Below are positions 1 through 7,673 of a DNA stretch of 21,561 nt, in pieces (position 1 is the stretch's first letter; each line of letters starts with the position of its first letter). A program made the translations under genes and the position numbers. The stretch lies in assembly GCA_034437515.1 (NCBI GenBank), contig DAOTTX010000108.1:1-21561 (forward strand). Direction: 5' to 3'. The notes under the pieces were generated by a model, which saw nothing but the letters and a program-made list of their open reading frames with translations, did not search any database and had not been told where the DNA came from. Source of the DNA: DAOTTX01 sp034437515 (GTDB taxonomy: Bacteria; Chloroflexota; Anaerolineae; Aggregatilineales; Phototrophicaceae).

Positions 1-70
1 GACTCCGCTGAAAGAACTCAATATGACCCGAAAAACGTGGGTTATAGAGGTTCAAAGTGGTGTGATACCG

Positions 71-100
71 GGTCAAATTTTCGGCAAAATGACCTTTTTT
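71..100 (+). terminator. Hairpin plus T6 run upstream of the sugar importer
   Basis: GGTCA at 71-75 pairs with TGACC at 90-94. TTTT at 78-81 pairs with AAAA at 86-89 around a CGGC loop, with two unpaired A (76-77). Six T follow directly (95-100). This is the form of a rho-independent terminator for a gene to the left of the window. It also overlaps the putative -35 box of the next promoter, so an operator or attenuator role is possible. Confidence 0.45.
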
Positions 101-118
101 CAGTAGAGTCAGTATATT
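89..118 (+). promoter_or_regulatory. Candidate promoter of the sugar importer
   Basis: ATGACC (89-94) resembles a -35 box (4 of 6 matches). It is followed after 18 bases by TATATT (113-118), a 5 of 6 match to the -10 box. Transcription would start near 125, which leaves a very short leader and places the start at or beside the AGGAG ribosome site (123-127). It is inferred from the consensus only. Confidence 0.3.
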
Positions 119-135
119 ATTTAGGAGATTACCTG

Positions 136-1428
136 ATGACAAAACGTTTATTTGCTTTTTTGATGTTGGTTTGCCTGTTGACACTTTCCGCTGTGGTGGT
201 GAGTGCGCAGGAAGAGGGCGAAGACCTCGATGGGGAACTGGAGATTTTCTCCTGATGGGCTGGTGACGAAGGCCCGGCACTTGAAGCGTTGATCGACCTG
301 TACAACGAACAGCACCCCGGCGTCGAAGTCGTCAACGCGACGGTGACTGGTGGTTCTGGCGTCAACGCACGCGCAGTGCTCAAGACCCGTATGCTCGGTG
401 GTGACCCGCCGGACAGCTTCCAGGTTCACGCCGGCGAAGAATTGACCGGTACCTGGGTGGTCGCGGATCGCATGGAAGACCTGACCCCGATCTTCGAGGA
501 AAACGGCTGGTTTGAGGCGTTCCCCGAAAGTGTGATCGAATCGCTGACTTATGAAGGCGGCGTTTACAGCGTGCCGGTGAACATCCACCGTTCTAACGTG
601 CTGTGGTACGTCCCCGCCAACCTGGACGAATGGGGTATCAGCGTGCCGGAAAGCTGGGATCAGTTCGTCAATGAGACCTGCCCGACGATACAAGAGCAGG
701 GTGTGACCCCGCTGGTCGTCGCGGAAGCGTGGACGGTCAACCATCTATGGGAAAGTGTCGCGCTTGACGTGCTCGGCACAGAAGGTTGGAACGGCATCTG
801 GACGGGTGAAACCGCACCGACCAGTGACGAGATGATCCAGGTGTTTAACACCTTTGGTGATGTGCTGGCCTGCACCAACATCGATGACGACGCCTCTGGC
901 CTTTCCTGGCAACAGGCGACCGATCAGCTTATCGCCGGTGATGCGGCCTTCAACGTCATGGGTGACTGGGCCGCCGGTTACATGACGACCACACTCGACC
1001 TGGAACCGGGTGAAGGCTTTGGCTATGCTGCCAGCCCCGGCACCGATGGTGTGTTCATGTGGCTTTCCGACAGCTTCGGCCTGCCCGCTGGTGAGAGCGT
1101 CAACTCAGCGAACACCACCGCCTGGCTTGAGGTTCTCGGTTCGGTCGAAGGCCAGAACGTGTTTAACCCGCTGAAGGGGTCGATCCCCGCACGTCTGGAC
1201 GCAGTTGACGCGAACCCGGACCTTTACAACACTTACCTGCAAGACACTGCGGAAGACTGGGCAAGCAACACGCTCGTTGGTAGCCTGGCGCACGGCACCG
1301 CCGCGAACGAACGCTTCATGGGTGAGTTCGGTCAGGTGATCGAGATCTATCGCCAGACCGGTAGCGCAGAGGCCGCCGCAAATGCACTGTCGGTGATCTG
1401 TGTGCAGTCGGGTGCTTGTGGCGCGTAA
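136..1428 (+). CDS. Sugar ABC transporter substrate-binding protein, interrupted by an in-frame TGA at codon 40
   Basis: This is an extracytoplasmic solute-binding protein of the family 1 type, closest in style to glucose/mannose-binding proteins; it would deliver a sugar to the two permeases that follow. The ATG at 136 has AGGAG at 123-127 and opens a signal peptide (basic MTKR, hydrophobic core, VSAQ cleavage region). The mature part starts at ELEIFS and is then stopped by TGA at 253-255. The same frame continues at once with WAGDEGPALEALIDLYN and stays open to TAA at 1426-1428, giving about 430 codons, a normal length for the family. The family motif there is SWW, so TGA stands where TGG is expected. 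DPPDSFQVHAG and the rest of the protein look intact, and the C-terminus has two Cys (CVQSGAC). There is no convincing restart after the stop. It may be a real nonsense mutation, a sequencing error, or readthrough. It is listed as CDS because all else is intact, but it could equally be called a pseudogene. Confidence 0.85.
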
Positions 1429-1455
1429 GTACGTCAAAACGATGATTGACTGAAC

Positions 1456-1484
1456 AAAGGCTCCGTCATGTGCGGAGCCTTTTT
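1456..1484 (+). terminator. Rho-independent terminator after the binding-protein gene
   Basis: A perfect 7 bp stem, GGCTCCG (1459-1465) and CGGAGCC (1473-1479), has a 7-base loop. AAA precedes it and five T follow. It lies between the binding-protein gene and the first permease gene. Such a site commonly lets more binding protein than permease be made by partial termination. Confidence 0.85.
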
Positions 1485-1520
1485 GCTACCCTGGACTAAT
1501 TATCTCGAAAGGGGAATACA

Positions 1521-2675
1521 ATGCGAAGCCCAGCCGACCGTCGCACAGCGCTTTTAATGCTTCTACCTTCGCTGGTTTTGCTGGCGATTTTTGTTTATGG
1601 CTTCATCTTTCAGACGATACGAACATCAATGACCGATTGGGGTGAAAACCTCGACCCCGGTGCCGCGCCAATGGCGGTTAACCCGGAGCGGAATTACGTT
1701 GGTCTGGAAAACTACAAAGAACTGATGACCAACGCCCTACAATTCGATTTCCGTATTGCGATGGTCAATACATTTTTTTTCACTATTTTGTTTGTCGGGG
1801 GCTGTGTGCTGTTGGGTGGGGCATTGGCACTCTTGCTTGACTTCAACGTTCAGCTTGAGGGCGTCTTTCGGACGATATTCTTGCTGCCGATGTCGCTCTC
1901 GCTCATCGTCACCGGGACGGTGTGGCGCTGGTTGCTGCAACCGGAAGGGTTGAACAGCCTCCCGGCGCGTTTGTTCGGCCTGGAACCGCTGGATTTCCAA
2001 TGGTTGAACAACCGTGATGTGCTGCTTGAATTTGATTGGAACGATGTGCCGCTCTATCTGACGGTCATCGGTATTTTCATTCTATCGATCCTTGTATTTA
2101 ACTTTGCGATGAGCAAACGTTTGGGGGCCGCCGGTTGGGGCATCGGTATTGTGATCGTGCTGTTGTTCATGTATGTGGTCGGCTTCTGGGAGAACACGAT
2201 CTGGCCTCCGGTTGGCTTGGAGGGGGAAGAGGGCTTCGTGATGACGCCCGAACCGAAAGGTTATCAGGTTGCGCTTACCGGGATTATCCTCGCGGCAGTG
2301 TGGCAAATGTCGGGTTATGTGATGGCGATCTTCTTAGCTGGTATTCGTGGCATCCCCGAAGAGCTGCGTGAGGCCGCCCGCGTGGATGGTTGTAACGAGA
2401 TCAATGTATACACACGTATCATATTGCCGCAACTGCGCCCGGTCGCGTTGAGTGCGATCATCATCCTGGGGCATATCTCGTTGAAAATCTTCGACCTGGT
2501 CTTTGCGATGAGTGGCCTGGGTAACTTCCAGACGAAAGTGCCCGGTATTATGGTCTACAGCGCGTTTCAGGATAACCGCTTTGCCACTGCTAGCGCCATC
2601 GCGGTGATTATGCTGCTGCTGGTTTCAGTCGTGATTATCCCGTATCTGTGGTCCCAACTGCGGGCAGAAGAGTAA
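1521..2675 (+). CDS. Sugar ABC transporter permease, MalF type, with extra membrane pair
   Basis: This is an inner subunit of the sugar importer. ATG 1521 follows AAAGGGGA (1508-1515). The 384-residue protein has likely membrane segments near residues 8-31, 78-107, 116-138, 176-197, 203-222, 250-273, 309-328 and 355-376. The EAA loop that contacts the ATPase lies at about 280-305 (EELREAARVDG, then ILPQLRP). Usual MalF-like sugar permeases of this class have about 290-310 residues and six core segments. Here about 75 extra residues with two added helices (176-222) sit in the middle, before the EAA-bearing half. The next permease gene starts 14 bases after the stop, so the two are co-transcribed. 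The substrate is inferred only from the binding protein. Confidence 0.92.
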   Translation: MRSPADRRTALLMLLPSLVLLAIFVYGFIFQTIRTSMTDWGENLDPGAAPMAVNPERNYVGLENYKELMTNALQFDFRIAMVNTFFFTILFVGGCVLLGGALALLLDFNVQLEGVFRTIFLLPMSLSLIVTGTVWRWLLQPEGLNSLPARLFGLEPLDFQWLNNRDVLLEFDWNDVPLYLTVIGIFILSILVFNFAMSKRLGAAGWGIGIVIVLLFMYVVGFWENTIWPPVGLEGEEGFVMTPEPKGYQVALTGIILAAVWQMSGYVMAIFLAGIRGIPEELREAARVDGCNEINVYTRIILPQLRPVALSAIIILGHISLKIFDLVFAMSGLGNFQTKVPGIMVYSAFQDNRFATASAIAVIMLLLVSVVIIPYLWSQLRAEE

Positions 2676-2689
2676 AGAGGTACAAAACG

Positions 2690-3565
2690 ATGACAACATA
2701 TACCCCTGTCGCTGAAGATGTGCAAAGTCGCGGTAGCAACATTGACTTTCGCCGTATCGTGAACCGCAGTTTGATCTATGGCGGGCTGATTTTCCTGGCG
2801 TTGTTGTTCTTGATCCCGGTTTATATGGCGGTGGTGACCTCCCTTAAAGACCCGGAAGACACCACACTAGAGACGGCCTGGAGCCTGCCAACCAACCCCG
2901 ACCTCGAAAAATTCGAAGAAGCCTTCGACCAACTCAGCACGAACCTGGGTAACAGCTTTATTCTGGTCATTTTTGCGACCGCCGGTGCAGCGATCTTAGG
3001 ATCACTGAACGGCTATGTATTGTCAAAATGGCATGTCCCTGGGGAAAAGATTTTGTTCCCGTTGATCTTATTCGGGATGTTCTTACCCTATCAGGCGATT
3101 TTGATCCCGTTGTTTGAATTTATGCGCTCGATTAACCTCTATGGTGGCCTACCGGGGTTGATCTTGATCCATATCGTGTATGGCCTGCCGATCACCACGT
3201 TGATCTTTCGTAATTTCTACGTGGAAATCCCTGATGAGATGCTCGACGCCGCCGCGATTGACGGCGCAGGCTTCTGGCGCTTATACACACAGATCGTGTT
3301 TCCCTTGTCGCTGCCGGGGTTCGTCGTGGTGATTATCTGGCAGTTCACGCAGATCTGGAACGACTTCTTGTTCGCCATTTTCATGACGACGGATTCCAGC
3401 AATCCGATCACGGTGCCGCTTTCGGAACTCGCTGGCGGTCAGGCGGTGGATTACAACCTGTCGATGGCGGGGGCTATCCTCACCGCGCTGCCGCCGCTGC
3501 TGGTCTATATTGTCGCCGGGCGGTATTTTATTCGTGGTCTGCTGGCGGGTTCGATCAAAGGATAG
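2690..3565 (+). CDS. Sugar ABC transporter permease, MalG type
   Basis: This is the second membrane subunit of the sugar importer, 291 residues, the usual length for MalG-like proteins. Six likely membrane segments lie near residues 27-49, 87-110, 120-142, 153-175, 209-230 and 260-281. The EAA loop at 183-210 is canonical (EMLDAAAIDGAGFW, then FPLSLPG). The ATG at 2690 is chosen because AAAGAGG (2674-2680) lies 9 bases before it; an in-frame GTG at 2648 inside the previous gene has no such support. No ATP-binding subunit gene follows: the next gene is convergent and begins its stop 4 bases away. The importer must therefore borrow an ATPase encoded elsewhere (MsmX/UgpC-like), as is known for many family 1 sugar importers. 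Confidence 0.93.
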   Translation: MTTYTPVAEDVQSRGSNIDFRRIVNRSLIYGGLIFLALLFLIPVYMAVVTSLKDPEDTTLETAWSLPTNPDLEKFEEAFDQLSTNLGNSFILVIFATAGAAILGSLNGYVLSKWHVPGEKILFPLILFGMFLPYQAILIPLFEFMRSINLYGGLPGLILIHIVYGLPITTLIFRNFYVEIPDEMLDAAAIDGAGFWRLYTQIVFPLSLPGFVVVIIWQFTQIWNDFLFAIFMTTDSSNPITVPLSELAGGQAVDYNLSMAGAILTALPPLLVYIVAGRYFIRGLLAGSIKG

Positions 3566-3569
3566 GCTA

Positions 3570-4199
3570 TCAACCCACACGCTGCGGCAGCAGGTCGGCG
3601 ACCTGAGCGGCGATGTCGTGGAACTGCGCCGGGTTGTTCAGGAAATCGGTGACGTTCATATCGACGTACAGCACCGGGCAGGTCGTCCAATCGCTGATCC
3701 AACTTTCGTAAAGGGTGTTAAGCTGCGTGATGTACTCGCGCGTGATGTCTTGCTCGAAGTCACGTCCGCGTTGGGCGATCTGCCGCAGCAGTGTTTCGAT
3801 GTTGGCTTGCAGGTAGATAATAAGGTCTGGTGCAGGTAAGAACTTGCTGATCGCCTGGTAGAGGCTGCGATAGGTGTCGTAGTCTCGCTGGGATATCTTG
3901 CCCTGCTTGTAGAGGTTACACGCGAAGATCTCGGCGTCTTCGTAGACGGTGCGGTCTTGCGCGACGCTGCCAGGGAAATCGACCAATTGCCGGTGATGTT
4001 CCAGTCGTTTGCCGAGGAAGAAAATCTGCGAGTGGAAACTCCAGCGTTCCATATCGTTGTAAAAATCCGCGAGATAAGGGTTTTCTGCATTGGCTTCGTA
4101 GAAGGGTTGCCAGCCGAAATGCTCTGCAAGCATGGCGGTCAGGGTCGATTTCCCTGCGCCGATGTTCCCGGCGATGGCGATGAAATGGTCTGCGTTCAC
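3570..4199 (-). CDS. Deoxynucleoside kinase (deoxyadenosine/deoxyguanosine kinase-like)
   Basis: It phosphorylates a deoxynucleoside with a nucleoside triphosphate, giving the 5'-monophosphate in deoxynucleotide salvage in the cytoplasm. The 209-residue protein has the P-loop GNIGAGKST (11-19), the ENPYL region (39-43), a DRTVYED segment (82-88) matching the family DRS motif, and a lid with RGRDFE (144-149). Length fits bacterial dAK/dGK proteins. The GTG start at 4199 is chosen because AGGAG lies 7 bases upstream. Alternatives at ATG 4214 and GTG 4259 add poorly conserved residues and lack a ribosome site. It ends TGA TAG. Which base is preferred cannot be read from the sequence. The gene is convergent with the sugar permeases and unrelated to them in function. 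Confidence 0.9.
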   Translation of the reverse strand: MNADHFIAIAGNIGAGKSTLTAMLAEHFGWQPFYEANAENPYLADFYNDMERWSFHSQIFFLGKRLEHHRQLVDFPGSVAQDRTVYEDAEIFACNLYKQGKISQRDYDTYRSLYQAISKFLPAPDLIIYLQANIETLLRQIAQRGRDFEQDITREYITQLNTLYESWISDWTTCPVLYVDMNVTDFLNNPAQFHDIAAQVADLLPQRVG

Positions 4200-4206
4200 A
4201 CGATTT

Positions 4207-4211
4207 CTCCT
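4207..4211 (-). promoter_or_regulatory. Ribosome binding site that sets the GTG start of the kinase gene
   Basis: On the minus strand AGGAG lies 7 bases before GTG at 4199. It also overlaps the in-frame ATG at 4214, so starting at that ATG would bury the site inside the coding region. This supports the shorter protein. Confidence 0.7.
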
Positions 4212-4233
4212 CATGCAAGACAAGTAAACATGA

Positions 4234-4257
4234 GACAAGCGGTCGCTGCCGCTTGTC
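4234..4257 (-). other. Perfect 9 bp hairpin in the leader of the kinase gene
   Basis: GACAAGCGG (4234-4242) and CCGCTTGTC (4249-4257) form a perfect 9 bp stem with a 6-base loop. It lies between the end of the propeller/lipoprotein operon and the kinase gene, both on the minus strand. After the stem the minus strand reads TCATGTTTACTTG, a weak U-tract. It could end the upstream operon or act in the kinase leader. Confidence 0.5.
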
Positions 4258-4297
4258 ACTTTGATTTTCTGAACTTATGTTTTAGTGCAGGTGATCT

Positions 4298-4325
4298 ATC
4301 CTAGCCGAATCTGTCGTGGATGCAA
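4298..4325 (-). promoter_or_regulatory. Weak candidate promoter of the kinase gene
   Basis: On the minus strand TTGCAT (4325-4320) is followed after 16 bases by TAGGAT (4303-4298), matching 3 and 4 of 6 consensus bases. The transcript would start near 4291 and carry the 4234-4257 hairpin in a leader of about 90 bases. Support is slight. Confidence 0.2.
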
Positions 4326-4329
4326 GGAT

Positions 4330-5055
4330 TTATCCGGCAGCTTCGGTAAGTGTCATTGAGACCTCATCGATGATAATCGGTTCGCCGCTTGCCGCTTCGG
4401 TGTAGGTGATGCGTAGTGTCGCCGGGCCGGTGTAGGTGCCCCGTTCGACCAGCGTCTGCCAGGGGACGTCGTCGATAAAGTACGGGTTTTGCAGGGTGAT
4501 TCGCTGAGTATCCAGAACCGTGCCGTCAACGTTTAACAGTTCAACTGTCAGTTGATTTTCCGGCAAGCCGGAGGCGCGACCTTCGACCGGGATCGAGTCA
4601 CCACCGAGCACGGCGTTATCTGCTGGGATGATGACTTCACCGAAGGTGCCGTCAGGGCGTTGGCTGCTGTCACTCAACAGAATCGAAACGCTATCGTAGG
4701 TTTGTTCGGCCTGGGCTGTGCGGATTTCGATCTCGGTCGGTTCGCCCGTGTATTCGTGTATCAACTCGACCGACCATGAACCCGGTTGGCTGTCTACGGT
4801 CGTCTCCGCGATGACTGTTTCATCGAGTGTGACGAGCCGCACATCGAATTGTTGTGCCGCGCCGTTGACTTCACCGCTGATCTGTATCGCTTCGGCATAG
4901 ATCACACTGCCGGACTGCGGCATAGTAATTTCCACCGTCGAGGCCGAGGGATCGGATGTGTCGGTCGGGTTGCCGAAGCCTTCCGGGTCGTCCTCACCGC
5001 AGGCGGTCAGCAGCAGCATACATAAAATGATAGTAACGAGATATTTTCTGTTCAT
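4330..5055 (-). CDS. Lipoprotein with two Ig-like (Gmad2-like) domains
   Basis: This is a surface lipoprotein of unknown function. ATG 5055 opens a signal peptide with the lipobox LTAC, Cys at residue 19, so it should be lipidated and held on the outer face of the membrane. An acidic, Ser/Thr-rich linker follows (about 20-42). Two beta-sandwich-like domains come next, near 43-130 and 138-238. The second, with NPYFIDDVPW and a TGPATLRI strand, resembles the Gmad2 domain of spore germination proteins. Total length is 241 residues. It is the last gene of a four-gene minus-strand operon, 9 bases after the stop of the third propeller gene and with only a weak ribosome site, so translation is probably coupled. 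A shared role with the propellers is inferred from position. Confidence 0.8.
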   Translation of the reverse strand: MNRKYLVTIILCMLLLTACGEDDPEGFGNPTDTSDPSASTVEITMPQSGSVIYAEAIQISGEVNGAAQQFDVRLVTLDETVIAETTVDSQPGSWSVELIHEYTGEPTEIEIRTAQAEQTYDSVSILLSDSSQRPDGTFGEVIIPADNAVLGGDSIPVEGRASGLPENQLTVELLNVDGTVLDTQRITLQNPYFIDDVPWQTLVERGTYTGPATLRITYTEAASGEPIIIDEVSMTLTEAAG

Positions 5056-5064
5056 GAGACTATC

Positions 5065-6378
5065 TTACGGCAAGAGATGCCAATCGACCAGTCGTTCATC
5101 CGCTGGGGTGAGGGGATAGGTCTGTATTTCATCTAAGCGAGCAAGTGAAAGCTGGTTATCGCTGCTCCGCAGGCGGATTAAAAATCGCTGTTCGTCGATA
5201 AAGTGGATGGGATCATTGTACGAGTCCGGCATCGGGATGCGTCCCAGGCGTTGCGGTTCGCGGCTGCCGTCCAGCGCGGCACCGTATAGGATGTTTTCGC
5301 GTTCGTTGGCATCGAGGTAAATCAACTGATCATCGGTCTCTGCAACGGTCAGCAGGGCGGTGCGGGTGAGCAGATGTGCCTCTCGTGCTTCGAGGTCGAT
5401 GCTGTACATATCAATGAACGGCAGTGGGTCTTGATCGACGGTGACGATGACATGACCGCAGGTATCGCTCAAGCGGACGTCGTCCATGCGCAAGTTTTCC
5501 ATGCCGGGCAGGTCTTCTAGCCGGGTGACGGTGTCACTTTGTAGGTCAAGGATGCGCCCGGTCTTACGCGCACCGTTATAGGCGGTGTAGACCAGCCGGT
5601 CACAACGGGGGTTGAGGTAAAAATCCGATGTGCCGGTGACGGGCACGGTGATCTCATCCGTTGTCACATCCACCAGCCACCAGCGGAAGTTCACGCGCAT
5701 AACGACGTGGGTTGTGTTGGCCCACGCTGCGCGACTGTCAATATCTGCGGTATCGACCTCGAAGCCGTAGTGTTCGGCGGTGCTGGTCGTCGTGTCGTAG
5801 ACCAGTAGTTGACTATGATCGGTGACCGTTAGCCGTCGTCCATCCGGCGACCAATTCAATGTAGGGACGGGTGTTTCCAGCGTGGTCACGGTTTGTAGTT
5901 CGCTGTTGCGCCGTTGTAGATCAAGCACATAGACGGTATCTGTGCTGGGGGCGATGAACGCCAACCACGCGCCATCCGGTGAGATCTCGATGTTGTAGCT
6001 GTTGAAGCCGATCCGTGAGGCGTCACGAGTGCGTGACTCGTAGATGAGGCGAGTTTTAAACGCCTTCGGATCAAACAAATGCAAGCCGTGTGTGCTATCT
6101 TGGCCGACCTGTTGCGCGGTGAAGATCAACAGTTGATCGTCGTACCAAGCGACTTGCGAGGTCACTTCCGGCAGTGGACGCGGCACCATCACATCAACGC
6201 GCCGGTCGAGATCAACCAGACGCAAGAAAGGGCGGCGTTCATCAAAGTTGCGCGTTTCCGCGACGACCGCCGCGACGATCTGCGTTTCTATGCCGTTCCC
6301 GGCGACGTAGAATAGGCTTGCCGTGCTAGCAATCAGCAGCGTGATACACAGCGCAACCAGGACAATCCAGCGGGTCAT
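5065..6378 (-). CDS. Membrane-anchored beta-propeller protein, paralog 3
   Basis: Function is not recognised. The 437-residue protein has an N-terminal hydrophobic segment (about 5-27), probably an uncleaved anchor or signal, then an extracytoplasmic part. TolB/WD40-like blades are suggested by SPDGAWLAF and SPDGRRLTV, each followed by beta strands and a turn. After the anchor it shares LRLVDLDRRVDV and later HGLHLFDPK with the two upstream genes; their matching segments are LRFIDLERR / YGIHWYDP and LYYVDLNK / YGIHRWNP. The three are thus tandem paralogs. The ATG at 6378 overlaps the stop of the previous gene by 4 bases (ATGA), a sign of coupled translation. No catalytic residues are evident; a binding or scaffold role is likely. 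Confidence 0.82.
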   Translation of the reverse strand: MTRWIVLVALCITLLIASTASLFYVAGNGIETQIVAAVVAETRNFDERRPFLRLVDLDRRVDVMVPRPLPEVTSQVAWYDDQLLIFTAQQVGQDSTHGLHLFDPKAFKTRLIYESRTRDASRIGFNSYNIEISPDGAWLAFIAPSTDTVYVLDLQRRNSELQTVTTLETPVPTLNWSPDGRRLTVTDHSQLLVYDTTTSTAEHYGFEVDTADIDSRAAWANTTHVVMRVNFRWWLVDVTTDEITVPVTGTSDFYLNPRCDRLVYTAYNGARKTGRILDLQSDTVTRLEDLPGMENLRMDDVRLSDTCGHVIVTVDQDPLPFIDMYSIDLEAREAHLLTRTALLTVAETDDQLIYLDANERENILYGAALDGSREPQRLGRIPMPDSYNDPIHFIDEQRFLIRLRSSDNQLSLARLDEIQTYPLTPADERLVDWHLLP

Positions 6379-7673
6379 GGGGTTTCTTCAACAGAGAGAT
6401 AGCGATACATCAGCGTGGTTTCGTCCGCTTTGCCATAGACGTCGGTATAGGTGCCTTGAAGGTCTTGCACGTAGAAACCATCCTCACGCAAGTAGAACAC
6501 AAAATCATCGGTGATCTGCCAGCCTGCTAACTGATCTAACGCCGGGAGATTGGCGATCTGCCGCTTGAAGTCCGCAGCGTTGATGTTCCCCTGATAGATG
6601 CGGGTGATGTCGCCGTCTACACTGGCATACTGGTAGATGCCGTCCGCATCCGGCAGGCGTACCAACCGCGTAAACTGCGCGAGCAGTGTCATCTCGTCGC
6701 CGCGTAAGTCGCTCAGATAAAAATCGTTTTCGCCGTTGTTGGCGGTCGCGTAGAACAGCGCCCGTTCGCAATCCGGCAGCACATAGAACCACTGGAGATC
6801 GTCGAGTTCGATCTGCTCAGTCGGATCAACGCGCCATGTTTCGCCGTTTTCCATATCGAACAGGTGATAGCGATCTCGATCCCGATCATCGTAAGTATTA
6901 TACAGCAGCAGGCGTTCGCAGGCGGTGAAGCGTGCCCGAAAACCGATGACTTGATTGATAACCGGGTCAGGTTCGCCAGTCGCCACGTCGAGCAAGCGCA
7001 TATACTCCATCCGATGGTAGCTGCTCACCAGTACGTGCTCACCCGTCTCATCCCAGACGTAGCTGCTGTCGAATTCCATTTGTGTGAGTTCATCGAGGGT
7101 CAGCGTCTCTGCATCACCGATGAGCAGTGTCTGGTCGTTCCCGACGAGGAATCGGGTGCCATTCGGTGACCAGCGCAGCGGCATTGCTGCATAGGGGTGA
7201 GCGTTCTGGAATAAACGGTGGAGTGTGCCACCGGCTGATCGTAGGTAGCGCCAGCGTGTGCCGGGGTCGAGGAAGGTCAAGCCGTCGTGTGGCGTAGATG
7301 TGAGGCCCCAGCCAGCATTGATGTTGCCGTCTGTGACCGCATCGTAGGTGTTGCTATAAATTTGTTCGATGTTCCCGGCAAGCGGGTCATACCAGTGGAT
7401 GCCGTAGGTGGTTTCCCCGGTATCGGTATGAAGCACCAACGGATCTGTATAAATATCGACCCAGTGAGTATACTCGCCGGGGACGTTCTGCCGGACGGCG
7501 TGACGTCGCTCAAGGTCGATGAATCGTAGCCATAATCGTTCCAGGTCGTTGTTCTGGGACAACGCGATTACCTGCGGCGGGGTGGGTAGGCTCTGCCCGA
7601 CGAGCACCGCACCGACGATGATAAGTCCGAACGCGGTAGAGATGATTAGACTAACGCCCAGAAGACGTATCAT
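6375..7673 (-). CDS. Membrane-anchored beta-propeller protein, paralog 2
   Basis: Function is not recognised. The protein has 432 residues, an N-terminal membrane segment (about 4-26), then a beta-rich region with propeller-like turns such as SPNGTRFLVG and repeated strands ending in Asp. It shares LRFIDLERR and YGIHWYDP with the flanking paralogs. ATG 7673 overlaps the stop of paralog 1 by 4 bases (ATGA), and its own TGA overlaps the start of paralog 3 in the same way. These overlaps also show that TGA is a normal stop in this genome. Divergence between copies is high except in the shared blade motifs, so the duplication is old. Confidence 0.82.
   Translation of the reverse strand: MIRLLGVSLIISTAFGLIIVGAVLVGQSLPTPPQVIALSQNNDLERLWLRFIDLERRHAVRQNVPGEYTHWVDIYTDPLVLHTDTGETTYGIHWYDPLAGNIEQIYSNTYDAVTDGNINAGWGLTSTPHDGLTFLDPGTRWRYLRSAGGTLHRLFQNAHPYAAMPLRWSPNGTRFLVGNDQTLLIGDAETLTLDELTQMEFDSSYVWDETGEHVLVSSYHRMEYMRLLDVATGEPDPVINQVIGFRARFTACERLLLYNTYDDRDRDRYHLFDMENGETWRVDPTEQIELDDLQWFYVLPDCERALFYATANNGENDFYLSDLRGDEMTLLAQFTRLVRLPDADGIYQYASVDGDITRIYQGNINAADFKRQIANLPALDQLAGWQITDDFVFYLREDGFYVQDLQGTYTDVYGKADETTLMYRYLSVEETP

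Noticed and set aside
253..255. A genetic code in which TGA means tryptophan
   Set aside because: TGA ends the deoxynucleoside kinase gene (3570-3572) and two propeller genes (7670-7672 and 6375-6377), the latter two in coupled ATGA overlaps, and TGG is used for Trp throughout.
37..255. A separate short gene starting at 37
   Set aside because: It is the signal peptide part of the binding protein read from too far upstream; the ribosome site and leader support ATG 136.
253..290. TGA as a selenocysteine codon with a SECIS-like stem (GGGC ... GCCC) after it
   Set aside because: The family has tryptophan at this place, the stem is only 4 bp and starts 2 bases after TGA, and no selenoprotein family matches.
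148..744. Open frame on the minus strand across the TGA of the binding-protein gene
   Set aside because: It is the shadow of the binding-protein frame; the plus strand shows clear family motifs on both sides of the stop.
3590..3604. CAGGTC-GGC-GACCTG hairpin as the terminator of the sugar permease genes
   Set aside because: It has no T-run on the plus strand and lies in the coding sequence of the kinase gene.
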